Origin: Plantago elongata
Taxonomy: Eukaryota; Streptophyta; Magnoliopsida; Lamiales; Plantaginaceae
DNA: 64,000 bases
Direction: 5' to 3'
Assembly (NCBI GenBank): GCA_036897095.1
Contig: JAYMSP010000035.1
Span: 47,177-111,176 of the forward strand
Below the pieces are notes generated by a model. That model did no database searches. It saw only the letters and a list, made by a program, of their open reading frames with translations, and was not told the origin of the DNA. Below, piece by piece: positions 11,901 to 23,687 of the stretch. How positions within the stretch are numbered: position 1 is the stretch's first letter; each line of letters opens with the position of its first letter. The position numbers and the translations under genes are program-made.

Positions 11901-12884
11901 GAGAATCAAATAAGCCGGTTAAACCAAATTGGTCAACTCACTTTCTGAACATATAGAATATATATAGCTATTTATAGCTTAGATTTCTCAACATTTTGCA
12001 GAAAGTAACTAGATTCACTCAGAAAGTGTACCGAATTACGTTTATTCAATTACAAAAATCTTAAATATTCAACTTACTCTTATATTAGTTGCAACTAGCA
12101 TAATCAAAATCTGCATACCCAATTATTAATTTATTATACTTACCAGTTACTTTAAATAAATTATACTGATCTGAATATAACAATCCGACCACTGAGTAAA
12201 CCATCAACAATAATATATTAAAATAGATCTTACCCCGCATCCGGTATCAATGGCGGTCCGAATCTCGCCACTTTTCAAATCAATCAGCTTCCCAATATCA
12301 TCAATGTACTTCCCTGCCCCATTGGGGAACATGGTCCCACCACCCGGAAACTTGAACCGGTCACCTTCGAACCGGATCCAGTTCTGAACCGCCTTCTCGA
12401 CCGTCAGCTCCTTATGCGGCACATTGGCATACCACGCCACATCCCGGCTCTTCGGCCAGCTAAACGGGCTCTTATACCCGTGCGGAGCCGGTATCCGGCA
12501 CTTCAAGAGCTCCCGCTTGTGAGGACAATGCCGTTCTCTATAAATAAGCCGGTCCCGCTCGAACTTAAGTGACCTACGTTGATCCTCGCACGGGGTGTAC
12601 TCGGAGTATTTAATGCCGCATGGCGGGTAGGTCTGCGTCGGGGTGGAGGAGTTTTGTATGGTAGTTTTTGCGGCGTGATGGGTGGAGAAGTCGAGGGGGG
12701 GAGTCGTCTTTCGGGGGGTCGTGAAGCACGGGGTGGTCGTGGACGTGGTCGTGGTACGGTGTTGGGAGGTTCCGAAGAGGTAGGAGAGGGAGCAGAGGAT
12801 GGTGAGGATGGCGAAGGTGTAGAGCTTTGGTTTCTTGGAGGTGATGGCGGGTTTGGAGAGGGGAGTGTAGTAGGGTGGGCCCAT
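8979..12884 (-). CDS. PMT-type putative SAM-dependent methyltransferase (DUF248), 619 aa
   Basis: Plant PMT proteins are type II Golgi membrane proteins, thought to methylate pectin or other wall polymers. Exons are 12234-12884, 10357-10567, 9943-10240, 9471-9863, 9294-9371 and 8979-9207; phases close to 620 codons. A short cytoplasmic tail is followed by one membrane segment at about residues 21-38 ([18 protein letters not shown]) and a Ser/Thr/Pro stem. The catalytic domain starts about [16 protein letters not shown] and includes [12 protein letters not shown]. The SAM motif [16 protein letters not shown] is split by the first intron. [42 protein letters not shown] and IIRDDVD follow, and the protein ends KLYWTAPAS. 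It looks closest to the PMT15-18 group; the exact orthologue is uncertain. Intron 1 (10568-12233) is 1.67 kb, AT-rich, with no gene inside. Confidence 0.95.
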
Positions 12885-12935
12885 TTTTTGAGGGAGGAGA
12901 TACTTTGGTGTGGTTTGAGGGAAAAATGGGAGGGG

Positions 12936-12945
12936 TTTTATAATA
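12936..12945 (-). promoter_or_regulatory. TATA-like element upstream of the PMT gene
   Basis: On the minus strand CCCTATTATAAAACCCC lies about 55 bases upstream of the ATG at 12884. The spacing would give a very short leader, so transcription may start elsewhere. Consensus call only. Confidence 0.35.
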
Positions 12946-13267
12946 GGGGGTTTAGGGGGGTGGAGTTATGGACTTATGGTAATTGGTGAAATTGAGTATT
13001 AGCAAGTGGCATGTGGGAGTGAAATCGGTAATGTGAATCAGTGAAAGGGTAAATTTGGGTATACGTTCGGGTCGGGTCGGGTTTATCGGTGTGAGTCGCG
13101 TGACAACCATCTAATACGTATAGTCGTCGTACAAAATCATAGTGTGTTAAAGTCATATCCATAATGATGAGTATTTGAAGAAATATATTAAAAGTAACAA
13201 CAATCTGTTGACTTTTTTTAGAAAATCATTTATATGTATCGAATATATTGATTGAATTCTAAGAGAA

Positions 13268-13293
13268 TATAATAATAATAATAATAATAATAA
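13268..13293. repeat. (AAT)n microsatellite
   Basis: An uninterrupted run of AAT/ATA units, about eight repeats, is visible. Confidence 0.9.
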
Positions 13294-15837
13294 AATAGTA
13301 AAAATTCAATTAATTTTTCACCCTTTCTCACTAGTATTGTAAGAAGCCATTTAATTATTTCAAATTCAAACATTTGGTACATATCTTGCATTTTAGGATT
13401 TTGTTTGTGAGATTTACATTAACGATTGATTGATTTTCTTCCAACTATAAGTATAGTAGTGTTTTATGCAATATTAATAATATATATATTAAACATTCAT
13501 TTGTAATAAAAATTATTAATCGAAATATATAACGTTTTACAGTTATAAATATGATGTTTGTAAAAGACGATTGGTCGGGAGAGTTAGATTTGTATATGGG
13601 CCCGGGCCAAATGCATAGTGTGTGAAATTTGTACTCAACAGTGGTGTTACATATCCTTGTCAGCATTGTGAGTGTAAGGTTCACTGATTCGCATGCCGAA
13701 AAGACGAGAGGAAGATGACAAAACTCAATACTCAATAGCATAAGATCCGCCCGCCCAACTTGGTAATCCTATAATTTGTAAACAATTAATTAATTTATTA
13801 ATTAATTACTTATTTGATTAACCAACTTCGATCGATAATATATGGGGAACTCTTACCCAGTCCGGTAGAAATGAAAAACATTTGTCCCAGTTCCTCCCTT
13901 TCTTTTTCTAGTATTTTGATTCAATATTTAATAGTAATTACTTAGTAGACTTTTTAAGCATGTTAAATCTGACACTGACAACAATTATAATTTTACTGAA
14001 TTATTAATTCAGATATTTATCTATCTTTCTTTTTGCTACAGAGTCCTCTCCCGTCCAAATCAAGTATGAAAATTATCAATAATCAATAATATAGATCGTA
14101 CTCTGACGTAGATGATTAACATAATATTTTCTTTGTATATTTATTATATACTATAACCTAGTTCGGTTTTTATGAGCCGAGATTATACGAATTATTAATT
14201 CGAATCTTACCCGAATGGTACAATATATTATAATATTGGTGGGAGTCCAAGTGAGGAGTAATGCAGCATCATAAACTAGACGTTGGGCAAAGCTGTGAAG
14301 CGCCCATTTCTTGCGGATCACTCGACTAGCAGATATACAGGCTCTCAGGAATGTGTGCTAAATGGTTAAAATTTATATGCAGGCCACCGATTTAAACTTT
14401 TAATTAATTATAACTCAAGCTCTAGATTAGTGTTATTTGGGTGATTTTTTCCAGTGGATGCATTATTTAACAATGACCAAGATTTTAGTTACCGGTAACT
14501 GGAGTACTATTATTCTTATTACATAGCAATTAATTGAGGTTGACTACATTCACATATCGATAATTGGATAAATCAATGTTCCTTCAACGGCATTCCTGCA
14601 ATTGGAGCTATTTAAATGCCAAAGGTGATGCATGATACTAGCTTGCATGTTTTAAGTGTTAATGTTTTTATTTTTTTTTATTTTTGGTTGAAGTATTTGA
14701 TACAATTGGAATTTATTTGTAAAACTATATATTGGTACATTCCGGCGCGGACACACATATAATTTTGGAACCGCAATCGCTACCCCTCAATTTTAAATAT
14801 GAAATGCCTATTATATTCTTTTCAAAATTTAATGAATACTGATGTATTTAACAAAAATAAATTATAAAAGAAATTGATACAGCTTAGCTGGTGCACCCAT
14901 GTTCCAAGAAGTATTTCCCAGCCAATTGATCACTAGTTCTTTCCCTGCCAATTGATCACTAGTTCAATTAATAACATTTTTTATTATTTCCTTATTTTCT
15001 AATATTCTTTTAGTTTATATTTCACAATCATATTTTATAGATATTTAACTTTATTTCACTTAACTCTCTTTGTTTCTTTAATTTTTCTATTTAATGGTAA
15101 ATTCATTTACTTAATATACTAAACATTGTTCTTTATCGTGTGAGTTTTGAAAACGTAATTTTTATTAGTCATTAATAATGAATTCTTTTAATAAAATTTA
15201 TAGTAAAAAAATTCGTTACCCCTTATATATATTATATATCTGCGTCCGTATCTGACCACATTATTTTTTGTCGATACGTATTATTTTGTTTAAAAGTAAG
15301 GTATTACCTATAAATACAATTATGTTCATGTTATGTCATCAACAAAGCCCGTCCACCAATCGGTTGATTTGGAGTAAGCCTTCGAACCGACACCACCTCT
15401 GGATTTAGTTATAAATGGGGATGTCAAAATTAGTTGTAGGATACACAAAGGTCAGAGACTCAGAGTTATAATGAAGTAGGGTGAAAAAGATTGAATGCCG
15501 TAAGTGGGTTAGTGTTTTGTACTGCGATAGAGTTGTGAATGTAATTTTACTTCTTGTTGAATAAGAGAGTTTTCCAACTTAACATATCTTGATGTGGATG
15601 CATTGTAATACATTTATACACACAGAGACGTTTGGAGTTGTAATACAAGCATACAAGTTGTCATGTTTAATGAGTCCAGACGAACATCTCATCATGTTCA
15701 TATCGAGTTGCAACAATTATTTAATAAACAGAGATAATTTTCGAGCCTTCACAATAATTAAGCTCAGCCATCGATTCAAGCTTTGGTCAGGCTTGAGCGC
15801 TTTCAAGTTGAGCCTTACTATGCTAGACGATGAAACA

Positions 15838-15950
15838 AACATCTTGTTGATCATGTACTCAATTCAAACACCTTGTCATACAAGTTGAGTTAAACAATGT
15901 TGATCATGTACACAATTTAAACACCTTATCATACAAGTTGAGTTAAACAA
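15838..15950. repeat. Two-copy tandem duplication, about 61 bp unit
   Basis: TGTTGATCATGTAC, CAAACACCTTGTCAT and ACAAGTTGAGTTAAACAA each occur twice in the same order, with a few substitutions. The copies are adjacent. Confidence 0.8.
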
Positions 15951-16005
15951 AGATATCAATAAGGCTTGGGTCACATTAGTCATCTTGGTGACTTTGCACT
16001 GCTGC

Positions 16006-16048
16006 AGCCCAACACATAGACCCAAATAGTTCAACATGATCCAGCCCA
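16006..16048. promoter_or_regulatory. Two Site II-like motifs (TGGGCY) upstream of RPB6
   Basis: AGCCCA occurs at 16006-16011 and 16043-16048 (TGGGCT on the other strand), about 170-210 bases before the RPB6 ATG. Paired TGGGCY motifs are common in promoters of plant housekeeping genes. Called on motif and position alone. Confidence 0.35.
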
Positions 16049-16216
16049 TTATCCAATCTTCATATCAATTCATAATTTCATACAAAATCTTGAATTGAAT
16101 AGCAAAACCCTCCATCTACAAGCCTGCAATTTTCTCCTCCCACCAACACAACTGAGGAACAAATTCCTCTCCAGCAACCGGAAATTATCTCATCCAACAG
16201 CTCGAAATAAGGAGCC

Positions 16217-18417
16217 ATGGCCGACGAAGACTATGACATGGACGGAGGGTATGTAGTTATGTACAATTTCGCATTTCGTAACCTAGAGTTTTTTCCACAT
16301 TCAATCAGTGTTTATGCTTTAACTCATTGATTGACTCACCGTTTCTCTTAGGTACATGGATGAGCCAATTGATCCTGAGCCTGATGTGAGTTTGAATTCT
16401 ATTCTGGTTTCATGTACCTTTTTCATTTTTTGGCGGTACTGATTGTAATTTGGTTGATTTATAGGAAGGAGCTGAGATTGAAGAGGATCTCAACAATGAG
16501 GAAGCTCCTGATGCAGTTGAAGGTGATGGGGAGGAGAAACAGGAGCAGGAGCAGGCTGATAAGGTGCGAAAGACGTCGAAGTACATGACGAAGTATGAAC
16601 GAGCTAGGATTTTGGGAACTAGAGCTCTGCAAATAAGGTTTGGGTGTTTGGAGTTTTGTGATTGATTGGGGGATTTTGGTTGACTTGGTTTTGATTGGGT
16701 TGGTGTTGATTTTGCAGCATGAATGCGCCTGTTATGGTCGAGCTGGAGGGTGAGACTGACCCGTTGGAGGTAAAATTCCATCTGAGTACATTTCGTTGTT
16801 CGCGCTGGTGTAGAGTGTTGCTACTTGCTTTAGTGTTTTGGTTGTTACGTGCTACTATGCTAGTTCTCATTGTTCTGGTTGGTGTAGACCGTTGAGTGTT
16901 GCTTTAATGTTTAGCTTGTTACATGCTATTTCTAATCTTAAATGACTACCTGTGTTTATTAGTTTGTTATTTCGCTGAATGTGAATAGTTTAAATGTTTA
17001 TGGAATTTAAGTTCAGTACAGCTCATGAAGGAGATGCTATATGTTATTAGATTGTGGGTGTGAAGTTGTGAACATTTATATGATTTGTAGGTGAGAGGGC
17101 AGTGTAGATTGTAGATGAAGGTAGGATATATCATATATACAGGGAATGAGTTCCACCGTTAGCAATAAGTTAAGTATATGGAATGTCAAATTTCTTGTAA
17201 GTTCCATATTGCGTTTGTTCGTTACAGTGTGGATGATTTAAAGTGCTCCAATTGATTCCTCATAATTTCACCTTAACATTATGATGAGGTCAAAATGGAG
17301 ATTGAGTGTACGATTCTACAACTCGTGTATATTGTTGATTTTCCTTTCCTTTTCCATACCTAATAAGTGAGGTCAGAAGCTCCTTAAAATACTCTAGTCC
17401 AGAATCTTCCTACTTTCTCTCTTGATGTTTTAAACTTACGAATTTAAAAGACATCCACCGGTGCTCACTTTCATTTAATTTATTGAATCTGAAGAGTGTT
17501 AACGAAATCAAGTTGTGTGTATATCAATTGTGGAATTGTTATCAACTAGTCCTTCATTATCGAAGTCTCTGTTTGAATTTGTGAAATCACATGTTATCAA
17601 AAAGTCCTTCATTTATCAAGTCTTTGTTGGAATATTTCGTGAAATCACATGTTAGCAACAAGTCTGTCATTTATGAAGTCTTTGTTTGAACAACGTCTCA
17701 ATGAAAGCTACTGAATGAGCATAATAGTATCCTTAGCTTATAAGAACTACTTGACATAATAACAACTTCTTATTCTTAATAATAATAAGGGACTTTTTTT
17801 AATTGATGGTATTGAAAAAATTAACTGAACAAGCGGACATTTTAGCTTACATTGGGTACATTCATGATTCACCTATATATTTACACTTGGGTGGCAGTCA
17901 TCCTGGATTTGAATGTCACAACTCAGTGAATATGAAAATGTACTGTTCTTAGTTCTTACAGTCTGCATAGGATTTCTTTTGCTTTAAAGTGGTCTGAAGT
18001 GCTTTTATGTTGCACATATCTGGGCGGTAAACAAGTTGGGTTCAAGCTATACCAGTTTATGTCTTGTTTTCCCTGCACATATCATCTCTTTATAGTCTTC
18101 ATGTTTTACCTCCATCCTAGATGCAAAGATATCTGATTCACTTTCTGTTTTTTCTCTCTCTTTCCACCCAATACTTAATATCAGATTGCAATGAAGGAGC
18201 TACGAGAGAGAAAAATTCCCTTCACCATCCGTCGCTATCTCCCTGATGGAAGGTCATATGCTGCCACATTCACTCGGATACTTAACATATACTACAACTG
18301 TTACATAATTTGCTTACCGGCTTTCCTTTTTTTGTTCGGATATGCAGTTATGAAGATTGGGGTGTGGATGAATTGATTGTGGAAGACTCTTGGAAGAGAC
18401 AAGTTGGAGGCCAGTGA
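16217..18417 (+). CDS. NRPB6: RNA polymerase subunit 6 (RPB6/RPABC2), 142 aa
   Basis: RPB6 is a small subunit shared by the nuclear RNA polymerases, the counterpart of bacterial omega. Exons are 16217-16248, 16352-16385, 16465-16637, 16718-16769, 18185-18252 and 18348-18417; phases close to 143 codons. The N terminus, [18 protein letters not shown], is acidic and continues through a long Glu-rich tract. The conserved core follows: [20 protein letters not shown], then [40 protein letters not shown] and [16 protein letters not shown]. Length and ending match plant RPB6. Exon 5 must splice at GATGGAAG/GT to read PDGSYEDWG; reading through would give RSYAATF, which is not conserved. Intron 4 (16770-18184) is 1.4 kb and contains a short tandem repeat. 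Confidence 0.97.
17539..17692. repeat. Three-copy tandem repeat (about 50-55 bp) in RPB6 intron 4
   Basis: Units share GTCCTTCATTTATCAAGTC, TTTGTTTGAA and GTGAAATCACATGTTA, repeated three times with drift. They lie wholly inside the intron. Confidence 0.7.
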
Positions 18418-20434
18418 AACTCTAATGTCCGTTTGTATGCGCTTTTACTGGATTAAAACGTGTAAAAATTGTTCCTCTTAACCTGGATTAAACAAATGTA
18501 ACACTTGTTCATGCTCGAGCCGCTTTGTTCCGTGTTTGTGTGTGATCCCCTGCTGGATAAATGTTTAACTTGTAAGTAGAGTATTAGGAGATTTAACTTT
18601 ACCAACAAATAGTGGGTTTATGAACCCTATCATTGGAGCAGGTTTTATTTAATACATCGGCCAATTGATTGATGTAGATGCAAATAATTGTTTCAAACAA
18701 GGATTTATCAATGATTTTTGTTGAAACATGTTATGCCTTTCGAGACTTATTCGGAAAATGACAGTCCATATATCAATATCAAACATTGCAGTATTGGCTA
18801 ACTAACTCGGACCATTAACCTGTCTTGTCCAATTGGACATGAAATGATGTTAGTAACGTGCATTTTCTATGTAGCTGGCCTACTAGAAAGCACCTTTGCA
18901 CATCTATGTGAAATGTGAATAATGCAATATTAGCTAGTGACGCTAGGATGATAGTCGTTAAAGATTTCATTGAATTGCATGTGTATACTTATGCTTTGGA
19001 GAAAATTTTAAGTGATGATTGGCAAGGCATTTAAATGTCCTCATTTAGCTCGATAAATATTAATTTGACCTAGAATTCACTTTAAATATTTTCATATCAA
19101 TTCCATTCCAAACACAATTTCACTAAAATCTCCATTTAAATGTCATGTCAATCAGCCCCTTAATCACTTGTAAGCCATCTTATTCTAGAAAGTCAACTCA
19201 ATTTACATCTTTTATGTGAAGGTGATTTTCTTGTTAATAAAAAATCTTGAATACTTCTCATTTAGGAAGAGAAAATGGAAAAATAAATTGACGTAGGATT
19301 AATATCCTACATTGAAAATGGCCAAAAAAACAAAAGAAGTATGATTTCGTCATTACTTATTGTTTGGACATGGAGATAAGAAGCTTTGGTAGGTAAATTG
19401 TATGGATGCCTTTTAATCTCAAGTAATGCTTTGTCTTTTAATTTTTCTTTTCTCTCTTATCGTCGCTAATTCATCACATATTCAGAAACACATGCAATGC
19501 ACCATCTCGTAACTCTTTTAACACGCTATTAGGATAACATATGACATTTGTGGTCAATTCATATATACGATTTGTTTCTATCTCTATGAAATGTACTAGT
19601 GTATCAGAAAAAGCTTGTAATGATATACAGTAATATCTGTATTACGAAGTACTAGTAGTAGTAGTAGTACTGAAATGTAAACGAAATTTCCAGTTCAGAT
19701 CAGCTTCAAAATATAAAACCCATGCCTACAAAAACAAAATTGCGTCGTTTTTAATGGGTATCTTTGTCGGCTAGCTTTTGTCTTCTTTCCTTTTCAAACC
19801 TCAGTTTTCAGCAAACAACAGTACACAGATTTACCAGTGAAAAATTGGAGACTCTGTACTCTGTAGTGACTTTTAAGGAATGAAGAGATAGCTAGCAAAA
19901 TCAAGACAACCCATTTCACCCAAATTTACAGGTAACTTGATTTTTGATAAGTTTTCTAAGCTCCACTCTTATTTCAAAGACTCATTTTCAGCTGAATTTC
20001 ACCTAATTTCCACTCTATGTTGCCTTCTTGAGATTTCTTTTCCTTTTTTTCTTCAGCAAATTTGTTAATTTTCATGTTCTGTTTCAGAGGCATTTTGCTG
20101 AGTTCTTGATATGCTAGTAACTGAGCTAGATCTCATCTGTAATGAGTGTTTTTGCTATCCAATTTCTTGTGCCTGTCATTAACTGTTAGGCTTAGGAAAG
20201 AATTATTGATTTGGTTTGGTGAATGAGATAATATTAGAAGTATGTTTTCTGATATGGATTTTGATATCAATGCCCACATGTTTGTGAACTACTGAAATTT
20301 ATGTTGAGTATTGACTATTCAGTGTAAAGCAAGAAAAATATTGCATTATTATAATTAAACTTGCTGTTTAAGTAGCTTGAGTTTCACTTAGTACATGATC
20401 TGCTTCTGAAACACAGTACTGGAGATACTTTTGC
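18418..20434. other. Intergenic plus 5' leader of the RING gene
   Basis: The RPB6 3' UTR occupies roughly the first 150 bases. A MITE copy lies at 19017-19159 and a short (AGT)n run near 19660. From about 19830 the sequence looks like the leader of the RING gene: an exon ending TTTACAG/GTAACTTG near 19931, an intron, and a second leader exon after CACAG near 20416. Confidence 0.5.
19017..19159. mobile_element. MITE family A, copy 2 (inverted)
   Basis: Relative to copy 1 this one is in the reverse orientation: it begins GATTGGCAAGGCATTTAAATG and ends CATGTCAATCAGCCCC. Taking the left end to be AGTGATGATTGG, the element is flanked by TTA on both sides, which would fit a Tourist-like (PIF/Harbinger) element. 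Confidence 0.75.
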
Positions 20435-22674
20435 ATGATGGACACTGATGTGTATGGCCACTATATGAACGGTATGACCCCGAGTCAAATAGCTGAACAT
20501 CTAAAAGAGATTTTCCCCGAATTTGGTGATCTTGAGGATGAAGAAATTCTTCTGCAACAGGTACATGGTTGTTGTAGTTTGAGGATTGAATATTCCGTGT
20601 TATTGAAAAATCTTTTGGTCTGCTGTGATGTTAGGAAATTGTTGACGTTATCGGTGTTGTTTTACAGGCTAGTGCTTTATCATATATTGAGAGCAATAGA
20701 CGTTACAGCGCATTTAAGGAGAGTGGATCTTCACATGGAGCAAGTGATGAACATCTAGAATTGGATGAAGCCATAGCGAGATCCTTGTCAGAGTTGGGGG
20801 ATGACTTCAATGATTTATGTGTTTCTGAGCATGGTGGAGGTGAAACTGGTAATCAGTTTCTCTGTATCTGTACGACAATTTTGGAATGTGGCTCTCATAA
20901 TATACTGTATTACTGTTCCCTTATACATATCAATACAGTCCTAGTATGTTGACACTATAGTGGTTAGTTTATATCTTATGACGAATGTGGACATGGATAC
21001 AGGAGAGAAATGACCAAAAAAGTTCACATTTTCTGTTGCAGAATGCTAAACTGATTAATTTTGATAATCGTGAGGACATAAGGTGTAAAAAGATGAGGGA
21101 CTAAGAAATTATGAGTATGCAAAAGACCGTTGATGGATATTATATTTGTTTGCTTGCTTGCACCTCCCTCTTCAGTTGTGTAACGCCAAAATAAGTCTTG
21201 CTATTGCTTCTAAGCCCAATGTGTATAAATATTGGTTTGTTCCATTGGTCACATGATCCAATCTGGCATCGATTTGGATTACCAAAATGTGTCTTGCATT
21301 ATTTTGGACATTAGCATTTTAAACACATGCATCTATATTATATTGCATGTTAATCTCACAAAAACAACAATAATCAACTAATCTATGCTAAATATGCAAT
21401 TGAATATCCTGTGGTGCTGAAATCCTCTATGACTAGTATTGCCATCACATGCTGGATGTCTTCTGTTGAAATTCTTTTAGTTTCTTTGCTGTAGTAAACA
21501 TTTTTATATTGTCAATGGGAAAAGTGAACTCCGTTTGATATGCAGGAAATGAAGGATCAACTTTCAGGGAGACACATACCAGGGTGCACACAGGCTCCTC
21601 TTTACATCCTTCTCATTTTATGTTACATGCCATTTGGTGGAGTTATATTATCTTCTGCTACATGTTCCTGTATGTAGGTTGAAGGTGAACATTTAAGGCA
21701 AGACGATATTGATCCGGATAGTATGACTTATGAGGTTGGCTAATTTAGTTGTAGTTAGTCCCTTCACATCTTATAGTTTGAATTTCACAGCATGATAAGA
21801 TTTTGTACCTTTCAATTACCAGGAACTGCAATCACTTGGGGAATCAGTTGGCTCGGAGAGCAAAGGACTTCCAGCAGAGCTCATATCACGATTGCCAAGC
21901 TTCAAATACAAAGTTGGGTTGTTGTCGAAGTTTAAGGGACACGAAAAACAAGAGTATGATAATCTTGACATACAAACTGCATTTTGTACTATCTTACTCT
22001 GAGTAACTAGCATGTGATGTTAACGCTTACTAACATCTCAACTGTTAACTATTGAGGTTACCTTGAGTTTAAGAATAATAGAATATCCAACTTTCTTGTT
22101 TGCTATCACGTTGAAAAGTGGCTGGAGTCTTATGTTCAAAGAAATCCTCAAAATTTATGATGATTAAGAATTACTAGTAACTATTACTGTGTTCTGTTGC
22201 ACTTCTAGTTGTTTTAGCTTCTATTTTGCGATGAGGCATCCCATGATGTGAATAGTAAATAGCAATGTGCATATTTTCAGGTGTGTGATATGTTACTCTG
22301 AGTATAAGAATGGATCTCAGTTGACCAGTTTGCCTTGCGCCCATAATTATCATGCAGACTGTATCAATCGTTGGTTACAAGATAGCAAGGTCAGTTTACT
22401 TACATTTCAGTTTCTGCAATATGTTGTGAAACCTCTTGGTGTTGTAATGAAATGCATTGCGGAACGAAACCATGATGTTTCACGGACATGGAGTAAGCTA
22501 GAATTATCCTACTGGACCCCATTCTGTAGCGTTGTATGCATTTGACAGAGAGAAAGAAAACTGCCAATTCATTTTGTACGCCTGACATCTACTTACATAT
22601 TGAATCCATTCTCTTTCGTGCAGAGTTGCCCCATGTGTCTGAAAGAAGTGGTTGCGGATAGTTTTTCGTCTTGA
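20435..22674 (+). CDS. BIG BROTHER-like RING-H2 E3 ubiquitin ligase, 230 aa
   Basis: Such proteins transfer ubiquitin from an E2 to substrates; the named relative BIG BROTHER restricts organ size. Exons are 20435-20560, 20668-20848, 21546-21583, 21678-21734, 21823-21953, 22281-22389 and 22624-22674; phases close to 231 codons. The N terminus, MMDTDVYGHYMNGMTPSQIA, is followed by an acidic helix. The family signature DDIDPDSMTYEELQSLGESV leads to GLPAELISRLPSFKYK. The C-terminal RING-H2 has CVICYSEY, then LPCAHNYHADCINRWL and SCPMC, giving all eight metal ligands in C3H2C3 order. It ends ADSFSS. The two introns inside the RING region are well supported by phase; exon 3 (38 bases) is the least certain. 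The closest named type is BIG BROTHER-related, by motif only. Confidence 0.93.
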
Positions 22675-22958
22675 TGGGAGACGATTCAATGGCCAAAGTT
22701 GCCTATTGGCAATTTAGGATTTACAGTCTAATTAGACCCAGTGCTCTAGTGGAAAACGCTTTCGTTTCAAGAAATTGTTAACTTCTTCTTTGTAAATGGT
22801 TTGCTTACTGTTGCACTCTGCTGTCTTGAATGTAATAATAACATATTACCTGGCCAATGTACCCCTTTTTTTTTTTTTTAAAGAACCCAATGGGCCTCTT
22901 ATTGAGGCTAATTTTTGTTCATTTTGCTGAAGGGGTTAAGCTATGGGTAACTTCTAAT

Positions 22959-23190
22959 ATATTCCATCCGTCCCAAATTCATCTTTTCGTATTTCATTTG
23001 ATCCGTTCCAACTTCATCTTCCATCCTATGAAAGAAAAAAGGCTTTTTTTACTTTAATCAATATTTATCTTTTTTTTTTTAATTTTATCACCATCTTTCA
23101 TACTTTATCACAATCTATTCCACTTTGTTCACTTTATTTTAATATTCGTGTTTAGTTCTGAAAAAAATAAATTCGGAACGGATGAAATAA
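22959..23190. mobile_element. Stowaway-like MITE remnant
   Basis: The left end reads TATTCCATCCGTCCCAAATTC and the right end CGGAACGGATGAAATAA, an imperfect inverted pair of the CATCCGTCCC type used by Stowaway (Tc1/mariner) MITEs. The interior is AT-rich and noncoding. Confidence 0.65.
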
Positions 23191-23439
23191 TTCCTTTTCC
23201 TTCTCTTGGGTCTGGAGATGATCTCTAGCAAGATCCAAAATAGAAATAGTGGGGATTGTTAAGAAGTCTTGAATTCATTACTAGAACCTTTAAAAATATG
23301 ATATTCATCTTCAATTTCAAATCATTATTAAAATTAAGTTACTATTCATAACTTTTATTGTTTAAAAAATTCTGTTAAAATTTAATTTTAAATCAATTAC
23401 CAAATAGTATACGTTATAAATTTTATAATATTTATCTTT

Positions 23440-23520
23440 TAAACGGTTAAAGATGACTCGATCTTTAATATATTAATTAAATTTGAAGCGTCTTATCAAC
23501 TGAGTTGCGAGTTAATGTCA
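23440..23520 (-). mobile_element. tRNA-derived SINE fragment, minus strand
   Basis: On the minus strand an A-box-like GCAACTCAGTTGA (23496-23508) is followed about 43 bases later by a B-box-like GATCGAGTCA, then TCTTTAACCGTTTAAAA. The layout and the tail match the SINE at 41062. Confidence 0.55.
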
Positions 23521-23687
23521 AATTTTATACTATTAAATTGGCAAAATCCGCATAAATTACTTCCATATTGAGTTTAATACACATACATAATAGTAAGTTA
23601 ATTTTATGTATAAAATTATATTTAAGCACGCAAAATTCAAACCACAATGTATCATACTCCCCACATCCGGAAATTTGCGGAGAAACA

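Larger units (their letters stand above)
13000..16216. other. Intergenic, no gene seen
   Basis: About 3.2 kb of AT-rich DNA between the divergent PMT and RPB6 genes. It holds an (AAT)n microsatellite (13268-13293), a short local duplication of CCAATTGATCACTAGTTC at about 14921 and 14946, and a 61-bp tandem duplication (about 15838-15950). Open frames here are short and match no protein I know. Confidence 0.6.
22675..23687. other. Intergenic, contains MITE and SINE remnants
   Basis: After the RING gene 3' UTR this kilobase holds a Stowaway-like element (22959-23190) and an inverted SINE remnant (about 23440-23520). No coding region is visible before the ThrRS start. Confidence 0.6.

Noticed and set aside
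12579-12989. Open plus-strand frame rich in Gly and Arg
   Set aside because: It lies opposite the PMT first exon and its 5' region; the composition is the antisense of Thr/Pro/Ser codons and the PMT frame is strongly conserved.
18185-18376. Short frame beginning [20 protein letters not shown] and reading on through YAATFTRI
   Set aside because: It joins RPB6 exon 5 to intron sequence; the spliced form restores [13 protein letters not shown].
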